From: Martelella sp. HB161492 | GTDB lineage: Bacteria > Pseudomonadota > Alphaproteobacteria > Rhizobiales > Rhizobiaceae | Assembly (NCBI RefSeq): GCF_013184775.1 | Contig: NZ_JAATVV010000009.1 | Location: 124,001 to 188,000 of the forward strand | Direction: 5' to 3' | Length of the DNA stretch: 64,000 bases | Part shown: piece by piece, positions 8,059 through 18,402 of the stretch | Position numbering within the stretch: the stretch's first letter is position 1 | Layout: every line of letters begins with the position of its first letter | The notes under the pieces: generated by a model | Databases searched by the model: none | What the model was told of the DNA's origin: nothing | What the model saw: only the letters and a program-made list of their open reading frames with translations | Position numbers and translations under genes: made by a program

Positions 8059-9510
8059 TCACACCGGAATTGCGATGACGGCGCGCAGGCCGCCGAGCGG
8101 GCTGTCGTCAAGCGTGACATTGCCGCCGTGGCTGCGGGCGAGATCCCTGGCGATGGCAAGACCGAGACCGGTACCGGACGAATCGAGATTGCGCGCATCA
8201 TCAAGCCTGAGGAACGGCTTGAACACATCCTCGCGCCTTTCTGCGGGAATGCCGGGGCCGTCATCGTCAAAGATGATGGTCACCCATTTGCGCTCGTGGC
8301 GTACGGTGACGTCCAGCCGGTTGGCGTAACGGCGCGCATTGGATGCCAGATTGCCGACAAGCCGGGCAAAGGCGTTGGGCCGCACCTCAATCTCGTCGTC
8401 GCCTTCGATCGTATAGTTCAGGATTTTTCCGTGAAGTTCGAAATCTTCCTGCTGGCGCTCCATCAGGGCGCCGAGGCTGACGGTGTCGGATGTCTCCTCG
8501 CCATCGCCGCGGGCAAAGTCGATATAGCCCTGCAGCATGCTCTGCATTTCTTCGACATCTTCATTGAGCGCCTCGATCTCGGGAGAGCTGTCCAGCAAAG
8601 CGAGTTGCAGCTTGAAGCGTGTCAGGATCGTCCTGAGATCGTGGCTGACGCCATTGAGCATGGTCGTCCTTTGCTCGATCTGGCGTTCGATGCGTTCGCG
8701 CATCAGCACGAAGGCGAGGCCGGCGCGGCGAATTTCCACGGCGCCGCGTGGCGTGAAGGGGGCGGTTGATCTCTGACCCTTGCCGAAATTCTCCGCCGCG
8801 CGGGTCAGTGAAAGGATCGGGCGGATCTGGCCGCGCAGGAACAGTGTGGCAATGCCGATCAGCACCAGTGACGTTCCAACCATCCAGAGAATGAAGATGT
8901 GGGTATTGGACGCATAGGTCATGCTGCGCCGGGCGAAGACGCGCAGAATGCCCTTGTCGAGCTTGATCCGGATTTCGACAAGGCGGGAATTGCCGACCGT
9001 GTCGATGAAGAAGGGGCGGCCGATGCGCTCGGAGATCTGCTGGGCAAGCACCTGATCCAAAAGGCCGAAGAAGGGTTTCGGCAGCGGCGGCGGCAATTGT
9101 CCGTCCGGCTCGATTGCCACCCGCAGGTTCATGTCCTCGCGGGCAATCCGGATGATATCGTCATAGGTGTCCGGACCGGTGCTTTCGATCAGATCGATGA
9201 TGGCGGCGATATCGCCGGTTACCGCGGCGGAAAGCCGCTCTGTCACCATCTGCCAGTGGCGCTCCATGAACACCGTGGCAATGACAGCCTGCAGCAACAG
9301 CATCGGCATGATGATGATGAGCAGCGAGCGGGCATAGAGGCCGCGCGGCAAGCGGTGATGGACGAAACGCGCGAAGGTCTTGTAGGAGCCGAGAATCTGG
9401 CGTCCGGGCGGCACGGAAGGAACGCTGCACAGGCTGGACCAGAGCCGCCGGTTGAGATTTCCCCACCGCCGCAAAAAGGTGAGCAGCCGCTGTTTCAGTC
9501 GTGCTGGCAT
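8059..9510 (-). CDS. Two-component sensor histidine kinase (EnvZ-like)
   Basis: A 483-residue membrane kinase. An N-terminal transmembrane helix (LLIIIMPMLLLQAVIATVF), a periplasmic segment of about 140 residues, and a second helix (FILWMVGTSLVLIGIATLFL) are followed by HAMP, a HisKA domain with the phospho-acceptor in NGVSHDLRTILTR, and an HATPase domain with the N-box NLASNARRYA, the G1 box DDDGPGIP and GTGLGLAIARDLARSHGG. The layout is that of EnvZ-type kinases. It starts 3 bp after the response-regulator gene and must be its partner. The signal sensed cannot be read from sequence. Confidence 0.93.
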   Translation of the reverse strand: MPARLKQRLLTFLRRWGNLNRRLWSSLCSVPSVPPGRQILGSYKTFARFVHHRLPRGLYARSLLIIIMPMLLLQAVIATVFMERHWQMVTERLSAAVTGDIAAIIDLIESTGPDTYDDIIRIAREDMNLRVAIEPDGQLPPPLPKPFFGLLDQVLAQQISERIGRPFFIDTVGNSRLVEIRIKLDKGILRVFARRSMTYASNTHIFILWMVGTSLVLIGIATLFLRGQIRPILSLTRAAENFGKGQRSTAPFTPRGAVEIRRAGLAFVLMRERIERQIEQRTTMLNGVSHDLRTILTRFKLQLALLDSSPEIEALNEDVEEMQSMLQGYIDFARGDGEETSDTVSLGALMERQQEDFELHGKILNYTIEGDDEIEVRPNAFARLVGNLASNARRYANRLDVTVRHERKWVTIIFDDDGPGIPAERREDVFKPFLRLDDARNLDSSGTGLGLAIARDLARSHGGNVTLDDSPLGGLRAVIAIPV

Positions 9511-9513
9511 GCG

Positions 9514-10212
9514 CTAGTCCCGGCTCAGCCGATAGCCGATGCCGCGCACCGTCTGGAGATAGCGCGGATTGGCCGGGTCGGTCTCGATCTTGCGGCGCAG
9601 CCGGTTGATCTGAACATCGATCGTGCGCTCGTTGATGTCAGAGGTCGAACTGGCGAGATCAAGCCTGCCGACGGTTTCCCCCACCTTGGATGCCAGCATC
9701 GACATGATGTCCTGCTCGCGATCCGTGAGCCGGATCAGCTCACTGCCCTTCTTCAGCTCCTTGCGGGCGAATGAATAGGCATAGGGGCCGAACATGACGA
9801 CCTCAATGGTTCGGGGCTGCACGGTCTGGCTGCGCCGCAGGATATTGCTGATCCGCAGCAGAAGCTCCCGTGGCTCGAAAGGTTTGGCAAGGTAGTCGTC
9901 AGCACCGGCTTCAAGCCCGGCAATGCGGGCGTCCGCCTCGGCCCGCGCCGTCAGCAGCAAAACCGGAACATCGCGGATTTCGCGCAGGCTCGATGTGAGC
10001 GAAAGCCCGTCCTCCCCCGGCATCATCACGTCGAGCACAAGAAGATCGAATTCCAGCCCTTCAAGCTTGCGGCGGGCATCGGCGGCATCGCTGGCCGTGG
10101 TGACCCGGTAGCCACTCTCGCCGAGATAGCGTTTCAAAAGGGTTCGGATGCGGGTATCGTCATCAACGATGAGAATATGGGCCGCATCGTCGGCGGGCAT
10201 GGTGCTGCTCAT
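9514..10212 (-). CDS. OmpR-family response regulator (PetR-like)
   Basis: A 232-residue regulator with a receiver domain (acidic pocket IVDDD, phospho-acceptor Asp in LLVLDVMMPGEDG, Thr in LLLTARAE, Lys in YLAKPF) and a C-terminal winged helix ending in RGIGYRLSRD. Gene order marR - ompR-like - kinase resembles the petP-petR locus described in Rhodobacter capsulatus and the homologues so named in rhizobia, so it may be petR; I make that link from order and domain type only. Targets are not evident. Confidence 0.92.
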   Translation of the reverse strand: MSSTMPADDAAHILIVDDDTRIRTLLKRYLGESGYRVTTASDAADARRKLEGLEFDLLVLDVMMPGEDGLSLTSSLREIRDVPVLLLTARAEADARIAGLEAGADDYLAKPFEPRELLLRISNILRRSQTVQPRTIEVVMFGPYAYSFARKELKKGSELIRLTDREQDIMSMLASKVGETVGRLDLASSTSDINERTIDVQINRLRRKIETDPANPRYLQTVRGIGYRLSRD

Positions 10213-10248
10213 CGGTTCAACTGGCCTCCGGATTGATTCTGTCTGCGT

Positions 10249-10791
10249 TCAGCATTTCTGCTGGGCCGTATCGCACATCTTTTCGAGAAAGCTGAATACG
10301 GTTTGCCTTTCGCCCGGTGCAAGCTCTTCCATTGCGCCTTCAATGCGTCGCAGCTGTGGCGCGACCAGTGTGCAGCGCAGGGTTTCGCCCTTTTCTGTGA
10401 GAAAGAGGCGGCGCTGGCGGCGATCGCTCGGGCCGGCGGCCTGGCGCACATAGTCCATATCGATCAGCTGTTTCAGAACGCGTGCGAGGCTCTGCTTGGT
10501 GATCTTGAGAATATCAAGCAGGTCCGCGACAGTCATGCCGGGATGGCGGCCAACGAAGTGGATGACGCGATGATGGGCGCGACCGAAACCAAGTTCTGCC
10601 AGAATGGCGTCGGGGTCAGAGACGAAATCGCGATAGGCGAAGAACAGCAGTTCGACAATCCTGAACTCATCCGTTTCCTCCAGTGGACTATCGGCGCGCT
10701 CCGCGTCTTTTCTGGCTTCACTCAACACGATATTTCGATCCCCGGTCCTTGTCGATGCTGCTTCATTCCGGCACTTGGCAGGAACGGTCAT
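10249..10791 (-). CDS. MarR-family transcriptional regulator (PetP-like)
   Basis: A 180-residue MarR winged-helix protein. The DNA-binding core is GMTVADLLDILKITKQSLARVLKQLID followed by the wing PSDRRQRRLFLTEKG, in which the DRR motif is diagnostic. The first 35 residues are charged and probably disordered. It is the first gene of the marR / response-regulator / kinase operon, 36 bp before the regulator. Two Cys residues close to the C-terminus could sense redox state, but that is speculation. Confidence 0.88.
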   Translation of the reverse strand: MTVPAKCRNEAASTRTGDRNIVLSEARKDAERADSPLEETDEFRIVELLFFAYRDFVSDPDAILAELGFGRAHHRVIHFVGRHPGMTVADLLDILKITKQSLARVLKQLIDMDYVRQAAGPSDRRQRRLFLTEKGETLRCTLVAPQLRRIEGAMEELAPGERQTVFSFLEKMCDTAQQKC

Positions 10792-10908
10792 TCTGACATA
10801 GGTTTAGCGCCGTTCGACGCCGGTGAGAAGGGCAAAGGGCCGGCTTTCCGGGGCAAAGAGGAAGTGTGTCGCGCTTGCGGGTGCGAAGTCATAGAGAGGG
10901 CCAGCCAG

Positions 10909-11556
10909 ATGGCAAAGCTTCAGGCCGGGATCATTCCGGTAACGCCGCTGCAGCAGAACTGCACGGTCATGTTCGATGCGGAAACCCGTCAGGGCGTGAT
11001 TGTCGATCCCGGCGGCGATGTCGATGTGATCATTCAGACGCTCGAGGAGAATGGTCTGACGCTTTCGGCGATCTGGCTGACCCATGGCCATCTCGACCAT
11101 GCCGGCGGCGCGATGGAGCTGAAGGAGAGGCTTGGGCTTGAGATCATCGGTCCGCACGAGGCTGACAAGCCGATCCTCGAAAACATCGAGGAAAGCGCCA
11201 AGCGCTTCAACATGGAAGGCATGGTGCATAACGCCTATCCGGATCGTTTTCTCAATGATGGCGAAACGGTCAGTTTCGGCGAGCATGTCTTCGAGGTCTA
11301 TCATTGCCCCGGCCATGCGCCCGGACATGTCATTTATTTCAACCGGGAACAGGGCTTCGCCCATCTCGGCGATGTGCTGTTCAACGGCTCTGTCGGGCGC
11401 ACGGATCTGCCCGGCGGTGACCACCAGACCCTGATGAATTCGATCCGCGACAAGGTTCTGCCGCTCGGCGATGACGTCGGCTTTATCTGTGGGCACGGGC
11501 CGGGCGGACGCATTGGTGAGGAACGCAGGACCAATCCGTTCCTCAAGGGGCTATAG
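10909..11556 (+). CDS. MBL-fold metallo-hydrolase (YcbL / glyoxalase II-like)
   Basis: A 215-residue metallo-beta-lactamase fold hydrolase. Metal-ligand motifs are THGHLDHAGG (close to THxHxDH), CPGHAPGH for the third His, LGDVLF for the bridging Asp and ICGHGPGG for the last His. Short single-domain members such as YcbL act on thioesters like S-lactoylglutathione; the substrate here is not proven. I chose the ATG at 10909 because AGAGAGGG precedes it and homology starts there, although the frame is open far upstream, antisense to marR. Confidence 0.9.
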   Translation: MAKLQAGIIPVTPLQQNCTVMFDAETRQGVIVDPGGDVDVIIQTLEENGLTLSAIWLTHGHLDHAGGAMELKERLGLEIIGPHEADKPILENIEESAKRFNMEGMVHNAYPDRFLNDGETVSFGEHVFEVYHCPGHAPGHVIYFNREQGFAHLGDVLFNGSVGRTDLPGGDHQTLMNSIRDKVLPLGDDVGFICGHGPGGRIGEERRTNPFLKGL

Positions 11557-11669
11557 TGCGCCGTGCATCCTTTTGGGCGCCCCAGGACGCTCAATCTTAT
11601 TGAGCCGATGCGCTTGAGCCCGGTCCATGTCCGGTGCCGGTATTGACAGGCGTCGGCAGGGTGGGCTCA

Positions 11670-11695
11670 AGCGCTTCCCCGATTTGGGAAGCGCT
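11670..11695 (+). terminator. Hairpin downstream of the MBL-fold gene
   Basis: A perfect 10-bp stem (AGCGCTTCCC with GGGAAGCGCT) and a six-base loop, followed by CTCCATTTTC. It is 114 bp past the stop codon and probably ends the transcript, although the T-run is weak. The rest of 11557-12144 holds no convincing gene: one 83-codon open frame there lacks a family signature and a good ribosome site. Confidence 0.5.
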
Positions 11696-12144
11696 CTCCA
11701 TTTTCGTCAGTCACGGACCAGAGTGACCCTGCCGCACGGGCAGGCAGGCAATATGCCGTTCGAGCTTCAGTTGTTCGGGCGGAAGCCGGGCGGCGCGATA
11801 TTCCATGCCAAGCTAACAGGCCAAACGGCCAGTGAAATGCGCCAGATCAATGCAGCGCGGTCACAAGCCATGCCTTAACGGGTGCAAGAGCAAAGAAGAT
11901 TGCAGAAATCGCGTCGCGGAAGGCGCGAGAAAGGCGAAGTCGATGCGCAATTGCCGCTTCGTTGCGGATAATTGGCATATAAATGCAGGCGCCTGCGCGC
12001 GAAGCGCCCACGTTTGACGAAACGGTCTTAACAGCTGTTGCAAAACATGCGTTCTGCTTCAGCGGCAAAGCCGGTAAAATGTCACAAAACCCCCCCTGCA
12101 GACGCGCGGTCTCCAGTCTTTAGGTCTTGCCGTGCTGATCGGGC

Positions 12145-12360
12145 TCAGCCTGCGATCTGCAGGTTGACGGCCTTCGGGCCCTTGCCGCGACGATCCGGCT
12201 CGGTGTCGAAGCTGACCTTCTGGTTTTCAGTCAGTCCGGTCAAACCGGAAGACTGAACGGCGGAAATATGGACGAAAATGTCCGCGCCGCCATTGTCCGG
12301 CTTGATGAAGCCGTAGCCCTTGTCTGTGTTGAAAAATTTTACAGTGCCTGTTTCGGCCAT
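12145..12360 (-). CDS. Cold-shock domain protein (CspA family)
   Basis: A 71-residue single cold-shock domain (OB fold) that binds single-stranded RNA and DNA. RNP1 is seen as KGYGFIKP and RNP2 as DIFVHISAV, and the length is typical. The ribosome site AAAGGACC lies 8 bases before the ATG. The gap upstream (12361-12778) has no gene; its proximal part would be a long 5' leader containing GC-rich short hairpins (GCCC-TTCAC-GGGC and a CCCTCCGGGAG stretch), as is common for temperature-regulated csp genes. Confidence 0.95.
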   Translation of the reverse strand: MAETGTVKFFNTDKGYGFIKPDNGGADIFVHISAVQSSGLTGLTENQKVSFDTEPDRRGKGPKAVNLQIAG

Positions 12361-12778
12361 TCTCTGGGTCCTTTGCTCTCCGCCCTCGCTTTCTCCCGGA
12401 GGGGGATCATTCCAATGCTCGATCGCCCGTGAAGGGCAGCGCAGGCAGTTCTTGAATTGTGAGGAAAGGTACCGTTGTTACCGCGGCTCTCGATTATCCC
12501 GGGACGCAACCTCAGGTTAATCCTAAAGAGATACCGCCCGGAATATTAGCGTTTCCGGCGCGCATGGATTATTGGTCTTCCCGTGCTCGCAAAATGCCCG
12601 AACGCCGTTACAATGCGGTGTTTGCTGGATATTTGCAAGCGAAACTTTGCTGCAAAAGTCATGGTTGCGGCCTTTTCCGTCCGCTGTATCGCACATGATG
12701 GTTGTTTAGTGGTGCCTGGCAAGGTCATTTTTCTTTCCGGCTCTTGCGCATCGCGAATAGGCGCAGAAACGATATTGC

Positions 12779-13672
12779 TCAGACTTGATTTTGTTTTTTC
12801 CGTCCAAGTTCAGGCAGAAGCTCAACCATGATGATCGCCAGAAACATCAATGCGCAGCCAAGATAACCTGCCGGGACAAGCCTTTCGTGAAGAAAGAGCG
12901 CCGCGCCGAGCGCGCCGAATAATGTTTCCATTGACAGGAAGATTGCCGCCTGCGGCGCAGTCGTATAGCGCTGGCCAATCACCTGCAGGGCAAAAGCGAC
13001 GCCGGAAGAGACGACGCCGACATAGAGGATCTCAGTCCATGATCCGGCAATCGAGGCCAGGCTGATATGTTCGCCGGTGATGAGGCCGGCAGCCACGCCC
13101 AGAATTCCGCAAACGAGAAACTGCACGGCTGACAGCATCAAGGGTCTGCCGCTCGGACCGACGAAAAGGCCCACAAGGGTCATCTGCGCGGCCCAGAAAA
13201 GCGCACAGAGAATGGTCAGCCAGTCGCCGACATTCAGTTTTGAAAGGTTGCCGCCGGACAGAAGGTAGATGCCGCCAAGGGCCATGAGGGCTGCGGGCCA
13301 GACGACCGGGTGGGGTGGCTTTCGCAGGATGATGAGGGCTATAGCCGGCACGGCGAGCACGTAAAGACCGGTGAGAAAGCTGGAATTGGTGACGCTGGTG
13401 TGGATGATGCCAACCTGCTGCAGGGCGGAGCCACCGAACAGGGCGATGCCAATGAGCGCGAAATGGCCATAATCGTGGCGGACAAGGCGCCGTTGCGATC
13501 TGGCGCCCTCGGCGAGCGCGAATGGAAGAACCACGAGCGCGGCCAGAAGGAAACGGATGCCAATAAACCAGTAGGGTCCGATATAGGCCATGGCGGTGGA
13601 TTGGGCGACGAAGCCGCCACCCCAGATGGCTGCTGCGAGAAGAAGGATGCCGTTTGCTTGTAGTCGGTTCAT
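12779..13672 (-). CDS. DMT-superfamily (EamA) transporter
   Basis: A 297-residue integral membrane protein with about ten transmembrane helices in two EamA repeats (first from ILLLAAAIWGGGFVAQSTAM, second from VGDWLTILCALFWAAQMTL). Family members export metabolites or amino acids; the substrate is unknown. The ATG at 13672 was chosen because the first helix begins immediately after it (MNRLQANGILLL); longer starts add a basic, non-conserved extension. It is transcribed divergently from the DUF1176 gene across a 258-bp gap in which I see no other gene. Confidence 0.85.
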   Translation of the reverse strand: MNRLQANGILLLAAAIWGGGFVAQSTAMAYIGPYWFIGIRFLLAALVVLPFALAEGARSQRRLVRHDYGHFALIGIALFGGSALQQVGIIHTSVTNSSFLTGLYVLAVPAIALIILRKPPHPVVWPAALMALGGIYLLSGGNLSKLNVGDWLTILCALFWAAQMTLVGLFVGPSGRPLMLSAVQFLVCGILGVAAGLITGEHISLASIAGSWTEILYVGVVSSGVAFALQVIGQRYTTAPQAAIFLSMETLFGALGAALFLHERLVPAGYLGCALMFLAIIMVELLPELGRKKQNQV

Positions 13673-13930
13673 CGGTGGTTCATGCAGTTTGTTGATAAGC
13701 TCGCCGCGTCGTTGCGCTTTTCGCGGAAAAGGCGGATTTCTGCGTCGCATAAACCCGGCGCTGAGCGATAGCAAGGATCAACCGCTCATGGGCCCGGAGA
13801 TGCTGGTGGATGGCTGTTGCTGTAACGCAATTGGTTCGCCATATCGTGACGGATTTGCTAGAAGGCATGTTTGAAAATGCAAGCGACATTTGAACTGGCG
13901 CTGGACTTGGCAGGAGAGGGGACGCGTGGG

Positions 13931-15025
13931 ATGAAGATTTGCAAAGCTCTGACGGGGACCGTCCTTGCCGTCGGCTTGAGCCTTGTGAGCCTTGCTGTGC
14001 CGGCGTCCGCCTTCGAATTCCGCCAGTTCGGCGACTGGGGCGTCAGCTGCGACAACGCCTATGACTGCACGATCTCGTTCAATCCCGCCACTGCTCCGGC
14101 TGACAAGGCGGGGCTGAGCGGACTTCAATGGCATCGCACCATCGATCCGTCATCGCCGCTGCTGATGTCGCTGCCCTTTCCGCCCGGCTTTTCGCAGAAG
14201 GCAGATGCGAAGGGCAATTTCACCATCGCTGTGGACGGTGTCGAGCGTTATAGTGTCGCGGTCAAGGATCTGAGCCGCGACGATGTGCTGGGCACGTTCG
14301 GGGTCAAGGAGCCGGATGGGCTCCGTAGCCTGTTCTCCGCCATGACCAAAGGACGGGTGGCGACGATCAGCTTTAGTGGCGCTGCGGGCGTCATCTCAAG
14401 CGATATCAAGCTTGACGGTCTGGAAGATGGTGGTCGCTTTATCGACAACCTTCAGGAACGCAACGGCCGGACCGATGCGCTGATTGCTTTCGGGGCGACA
14501 CCACCGCCGACCAATGCACCGGTTCACGCGATTGACAGCCTGTCCCAGCTGCCGGATTCGGTTCTGCGCAACCTGAGTGACGAAAAGAGCGTGTGCTACA
14601 CGACCGATGATCAGCTGGCGCAGGCGGATGCCTTTTCTTTCGAGACCTCGACGGGGACCGCCATCATCTTGCCCTGCGGTCCGAGCGGGGCCTATAACCA
14701 GCCCTACCAGATCTATGTCGGCAACGGCGAAGCCTTTCACCGCTCCGAATTTCCCAATGTCAGCGATGCCGGTATTACCGTTCTGGAGACGGTCTACAAT
14801 GTCAGCTTTGATCTCAAGGAGCGCAAGCTGACGTCAGTCTATCTCGGCCGCGGGCTGGGGGATTGCGGTGTTGCCCATTACTGGAACATTGATGACAGTG
14901 CGACGGGCAATCCACTCGTTCTGACGGAAGAGCGCGGAAAAAGCGCATGTGACGGGAGTGGCGTCGGGGCCGACAAGTGGCCGGTTACCTGGTCGGCTGA
15001 TCAGCGCGACACGACGGAAAAATAA
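13931..15025 (+). CDS. DUF1176 family exported protein
   Basis: A 364-residue protein with a cleavable signal peptide (MKICKALTGTVLAVGLSLVS, cleavage near AVPASA-FEF). The mature sequence matches DUF1176: FRQFGDWGVSCDNAYDCTIS near its start, paired Cys residues that could form disulphides, and a C-terminal Cys pair around LGDCGVAHYW and GKSACDG. It should be periplasmic. The family has no established function. The ATG at 13931 gives a good signal peptide and has GGAGAGGGG upstream; an in-frame upstream start would bury it. A strong terminator follows. Confidence 0.85.
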   Translation: MKICKALTGTVLAVGLSLVSLAVPASAFEFRQFGDWGVSCDNAYDCTISFNPATAPADKAGLSGLQWHRTIDPSSPLLMSLPFPPGFSQKADAKGNFTIAVDGVERYSVAVKDLSRDDVLGTFGVKEPDGLRSLFSAMTKGRVATISFSGAAGVISSDIKLDGLEDGGRFIDNLQERNGRTDALIAFGATPPPTNAPVHAIDSLSQLPDSVLRNLSDEKSVCYTTDDQLAQADAFSFETSTGTAIILPCGPSGAYNQPYQIYVGNGEAFHRSEFPNVSDAGITVLETVYNVSFDLKERKLTSVYLGRGLGDCGVAHYWNIDDSATGNPLVLTEERGKSACDGSGVGADKWPVTWSADQRDTTEK

Positions 15026-15041
15026 GGTTTTACAATTCCAG

Positions 15042-15061
15042 GCCCGCGCTGTTGCGCGGGC
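15042..15061 (+). terminator. Intrinsic terminator after the DUF1176 gene
   Basis: GCCCGCGC pairs with GCGCGGGC around a TGTT loop, followed directly by ATTTTTG. It sits 16 bp after the stop codon and lies between convergent genes. Confidence 0.9.
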
Positions 15062-15093
15062 ATTTTTGTCTGGCCTTCATGCAGACTGGAGGA

Positions 15094-15492
15094 TCAGAGC
15101 AGGCCGGAGCTTTCACGGTTGCGGCGCTCCTCGTCGCTTGCAAATGAGGAGATGCTTTCACGCCATAGGAAAGACGCGCCAACCACCATGGCTATGAAGG
15201 TGGCCATCAGGCCTGCCATGACAAGATCCCTGGTCAGCATGCCCGATGCCAGGCTCTCCGGCGCTGCTATCGTCGCCCCTTGCGGGAACATGAGATAGTA
15301 GTTGAGCAGAAGGGCGGAGGGGTGCTGCAGCGCCGTCACACCGTCAGCCTGGGCGAGCGGTGCGACATAATTTCCGGCCGGTGCGGCAAGGGCCGGCGTT
15401 GCTGCTGCCAGAAGTCCGAGCGATGCCAGCAGCATTTTCGTCCTGCCGATTGGGGCGGAAACGATGCGGGCAGCATATCTTTTCAGTTCCAT
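15094..15492 (-). CDS. Small exported/membrane protein, unknown function
   Basis: A 132-residue protein. Residues of about 18-38 (MLLASLGLLAAATPALAAPA) form a signal peptide or anchor, and a second helix (DLVMAGLMATFIAMVVGASF) lies near the C-terminus, followed by a charged tail. I do not recognise the family. The ATG at 15492 has AAAGGAAA just upstream and is preferred to one seven codons earlier. The 402-bp gap that follows, up to aspartate aminotransferase, is AT-rich with TTAATGTCAGGTTAAT and probably contains promoters for both genes; no other gene is seen. Confidence 0.65.
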   Translation of the reverse strand: MELKRYAARIVSAPIGRTKMLLASLGLLAAATPALAAPAGNYVAPLAQADGVTALQHPSALLLNYYLMFPQGATIAAPESLASGMLTRDLVMAGLMATFIAMVVGASFLWRESISSFASDEERRNRESSGLL

Positions 15493-15831
15493 GACCCGTT
15501 TCCTTTCGAACAACCTTTCGATGTGAACTAATTAACCAACAGATTGCGTTCTGAGATGGGCCGAAACTGGGTCAGTGCAACAAAATTTAAGGCAGATTTA
15601 TGATTATATTAATGTCAGGTTAATTCGGTTCGCACTGACCTTATCTTTCATGACTTTGCGCCTGTGGATATTGCCCGCCGCCTTTGCATCTGATCGCCTG
15701 CAGGCGCTGGCGTGGCGGGAAGATTGTGGCTGATACGTCAAGAAAGACGCCGAAAAAGCGGCCGCCTTGAAACTGGCGGACCGATTGCTCTTGAAACCGG
15801 CGCAAAAGTGCGATTAGACCAATGACGCTGA

Positions 15832-17097
<1,266 letters not shown>

Positions 17098-17123
17098 TAT
17101 AGCGGTTTCGACCATTTGATCTT

Positions 17124-17147
17124 GAGGCGGGCAGCAATGCCCGCCTC
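17124..17147 (+). terminator. Intrinsic terminator after aatA
   Basis: A perfect 9-bp stem, GAGGCGGGC with GCCCGCCTC, around a six-base loop, followed by TTCTGGTTTT, 26 bp past the aatA stop. Confidence 0.85.
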
Positions 17148-17238
17148 TTCTGGTTTTGCAGCGCTGGCTTAACAACTTGGTCAAAAGGCGTTATAGCGGC
17201 GACATATTTCATCTCCTCAACAGGTTCCTTTCGCCGAT

Positions 17239-18402
17239 ATGTCTGCCGTTTTGCCTCTTTCTGCCCATGGCCGCAAAGCCTTACATTCGGTTTGTCTCGC
17301 CGTTTTTCTGACCGTCTTTCTGATGCTTGCCGGTGGTCATGCGCAGGCACAGCAGGCCGGTACGTCGGCACCATCTCCTGCGGGGACTGCGTCAGCCGGC
17401 ACGGAACCGAACCTTTTGATCGGCACGCATGCTGCCCCGCCTTTCGTTGCCCAGCGTGCCGATGGCGGCTGGTACGGGATCAGCATTGACCTGCTGAATG
17501 AGATCGCCGATGAGGTCGGCTTCACCTATAAGCTTGTCGACATTGACAAGGACGACCTCGTCGCCAGCGTTCAGAGCGGCAAGATTGATGCGGCCATTGG
17601 TGCTGTGCCGATCAATGGCAAGGACGAGGCGCGGATCGACTTCACCCAGCCCTACTATCACAGCGGCATTGGCGTTGCGGTCCACGACACCAATCCGGTC
17701 GAGCTTTCCTTCATCTTCAAGCTGATGACGTCACCGACGTTTCTGTCGACCATCAGCCTGCTGATCGGTCCGGTGTTCTTCTTCGGCGCGCTGATCTGGC
17801 TGCTGGAGCGGCGTGCCAATCCGCAGCAATTCGAGCACCGGCCCGGACGCGGCGTTTTCAGTGGCTTCTGGTGGGCGACGGTGACGATGACCACAGTCGG
17901 TTATGGCGACAAGGCGCCGGTGACCTTTCTTGGCCGCCTCATCGCCATGGCATGGATGTTCATTGCCCTGCTGCTTGCCAGTGTCACCACCGCCCAGCTG
18001 GCCGCCGGCTTGACATCGAGCATGCGCGAGAGCGTGGTGGCCGGCTTTGGTGATCTGGGGCATGTTCGTGTCGGCACGGTTTCAGGCTCTCCGGCTGAGA
18101 CGGCGCTGAAGGCGCTCAGTATTCCTGCATCCGGCTTTGACAACATCGAAGCCGGCCTTGCGGCGCTGTCCGCCCACAAGATCGATGCCTTTGCCTATGA
18201 CAAGCCGGTTCTGGACTGGGTCGTGCAGTCAAAGGCCGGCATCAAGGTCAGCGATATCGTATTTTCCGAGGAAAGCTACGGTCTGATCCTGCCGCAGAAG
18301 GATGCGCTGCGCGAACCGATCGATGTCGCCATTCTGAACCTGCTCGACACCAAGCAGTGGGATCTGGTTCTCAAGCGCTATATGCCGGACTTACCGGACT
18401 GA
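17239..18402 (+). CDS. GluR0-like ligand-gated potassium channel
   Basis: A 387-residue protein in which a periplasmic solute-binding domain (SBP_bac_3) is split by an ion-channel pore, the layout of prokaryotic ionotropic glutamate receptors such as Synechocystis GluR0. After a signal peptide (about 1-37), binding lobe S1 (55-155) holds the conserved Arg132 before DFTQPYY. TM1 (about 168-190), a pore helix with the potassium selectivity filter TVGYGD at 219-224, and TM2 (about 230-255) follow. Lobe S2 (265-387) contains FAYDKP, whose Asp would hold the ligand's amino group. An amino acid is the likely ligand. The 3' end overlaps the convergent LysR gene by 25 bp. Confidence 0.88.
   Translation: MSAVLPLSAHGRKALHSVCLAVFLTVFLMLAGGHAQAQQAGTSAPSPAGTASAGTEPNLLIGTHAAPPFVAQRADGGWYGISIDLLNEIADEVGFTYKLVDIDKDDLVASVQSGKIDAAIGAVPINGKDEARIDFTQPYYHSGIGVAVHDTNPVELSFIFKLMTSPTFLSTISLLIGPVFFFGALIWLLERRANPQQFEHRPGRGVFSGFWWATVTMTTVGYGDKAPVTFLGRLIAMAWMFIALLLASVTTAQLAAGLTSSMRESVVAGFGDLGHVRVGTVSGSPAETALKALSIPASGFDNIEAGLAALSAHKIDAFAYDKPVLDWVVQSKAGIKVSDIVFSEESYGLILPQKDALREPIDVAILNLLDTKQWDLVLKRYMPDLPD

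Noticed and set aside
11627-11878. An 83-codon open frame after the MBL-fold gene
   Set aside because: It covers the terminator hairpin, has no ribosome site and no recognisable family, and its composition is that of intergenic DNA.
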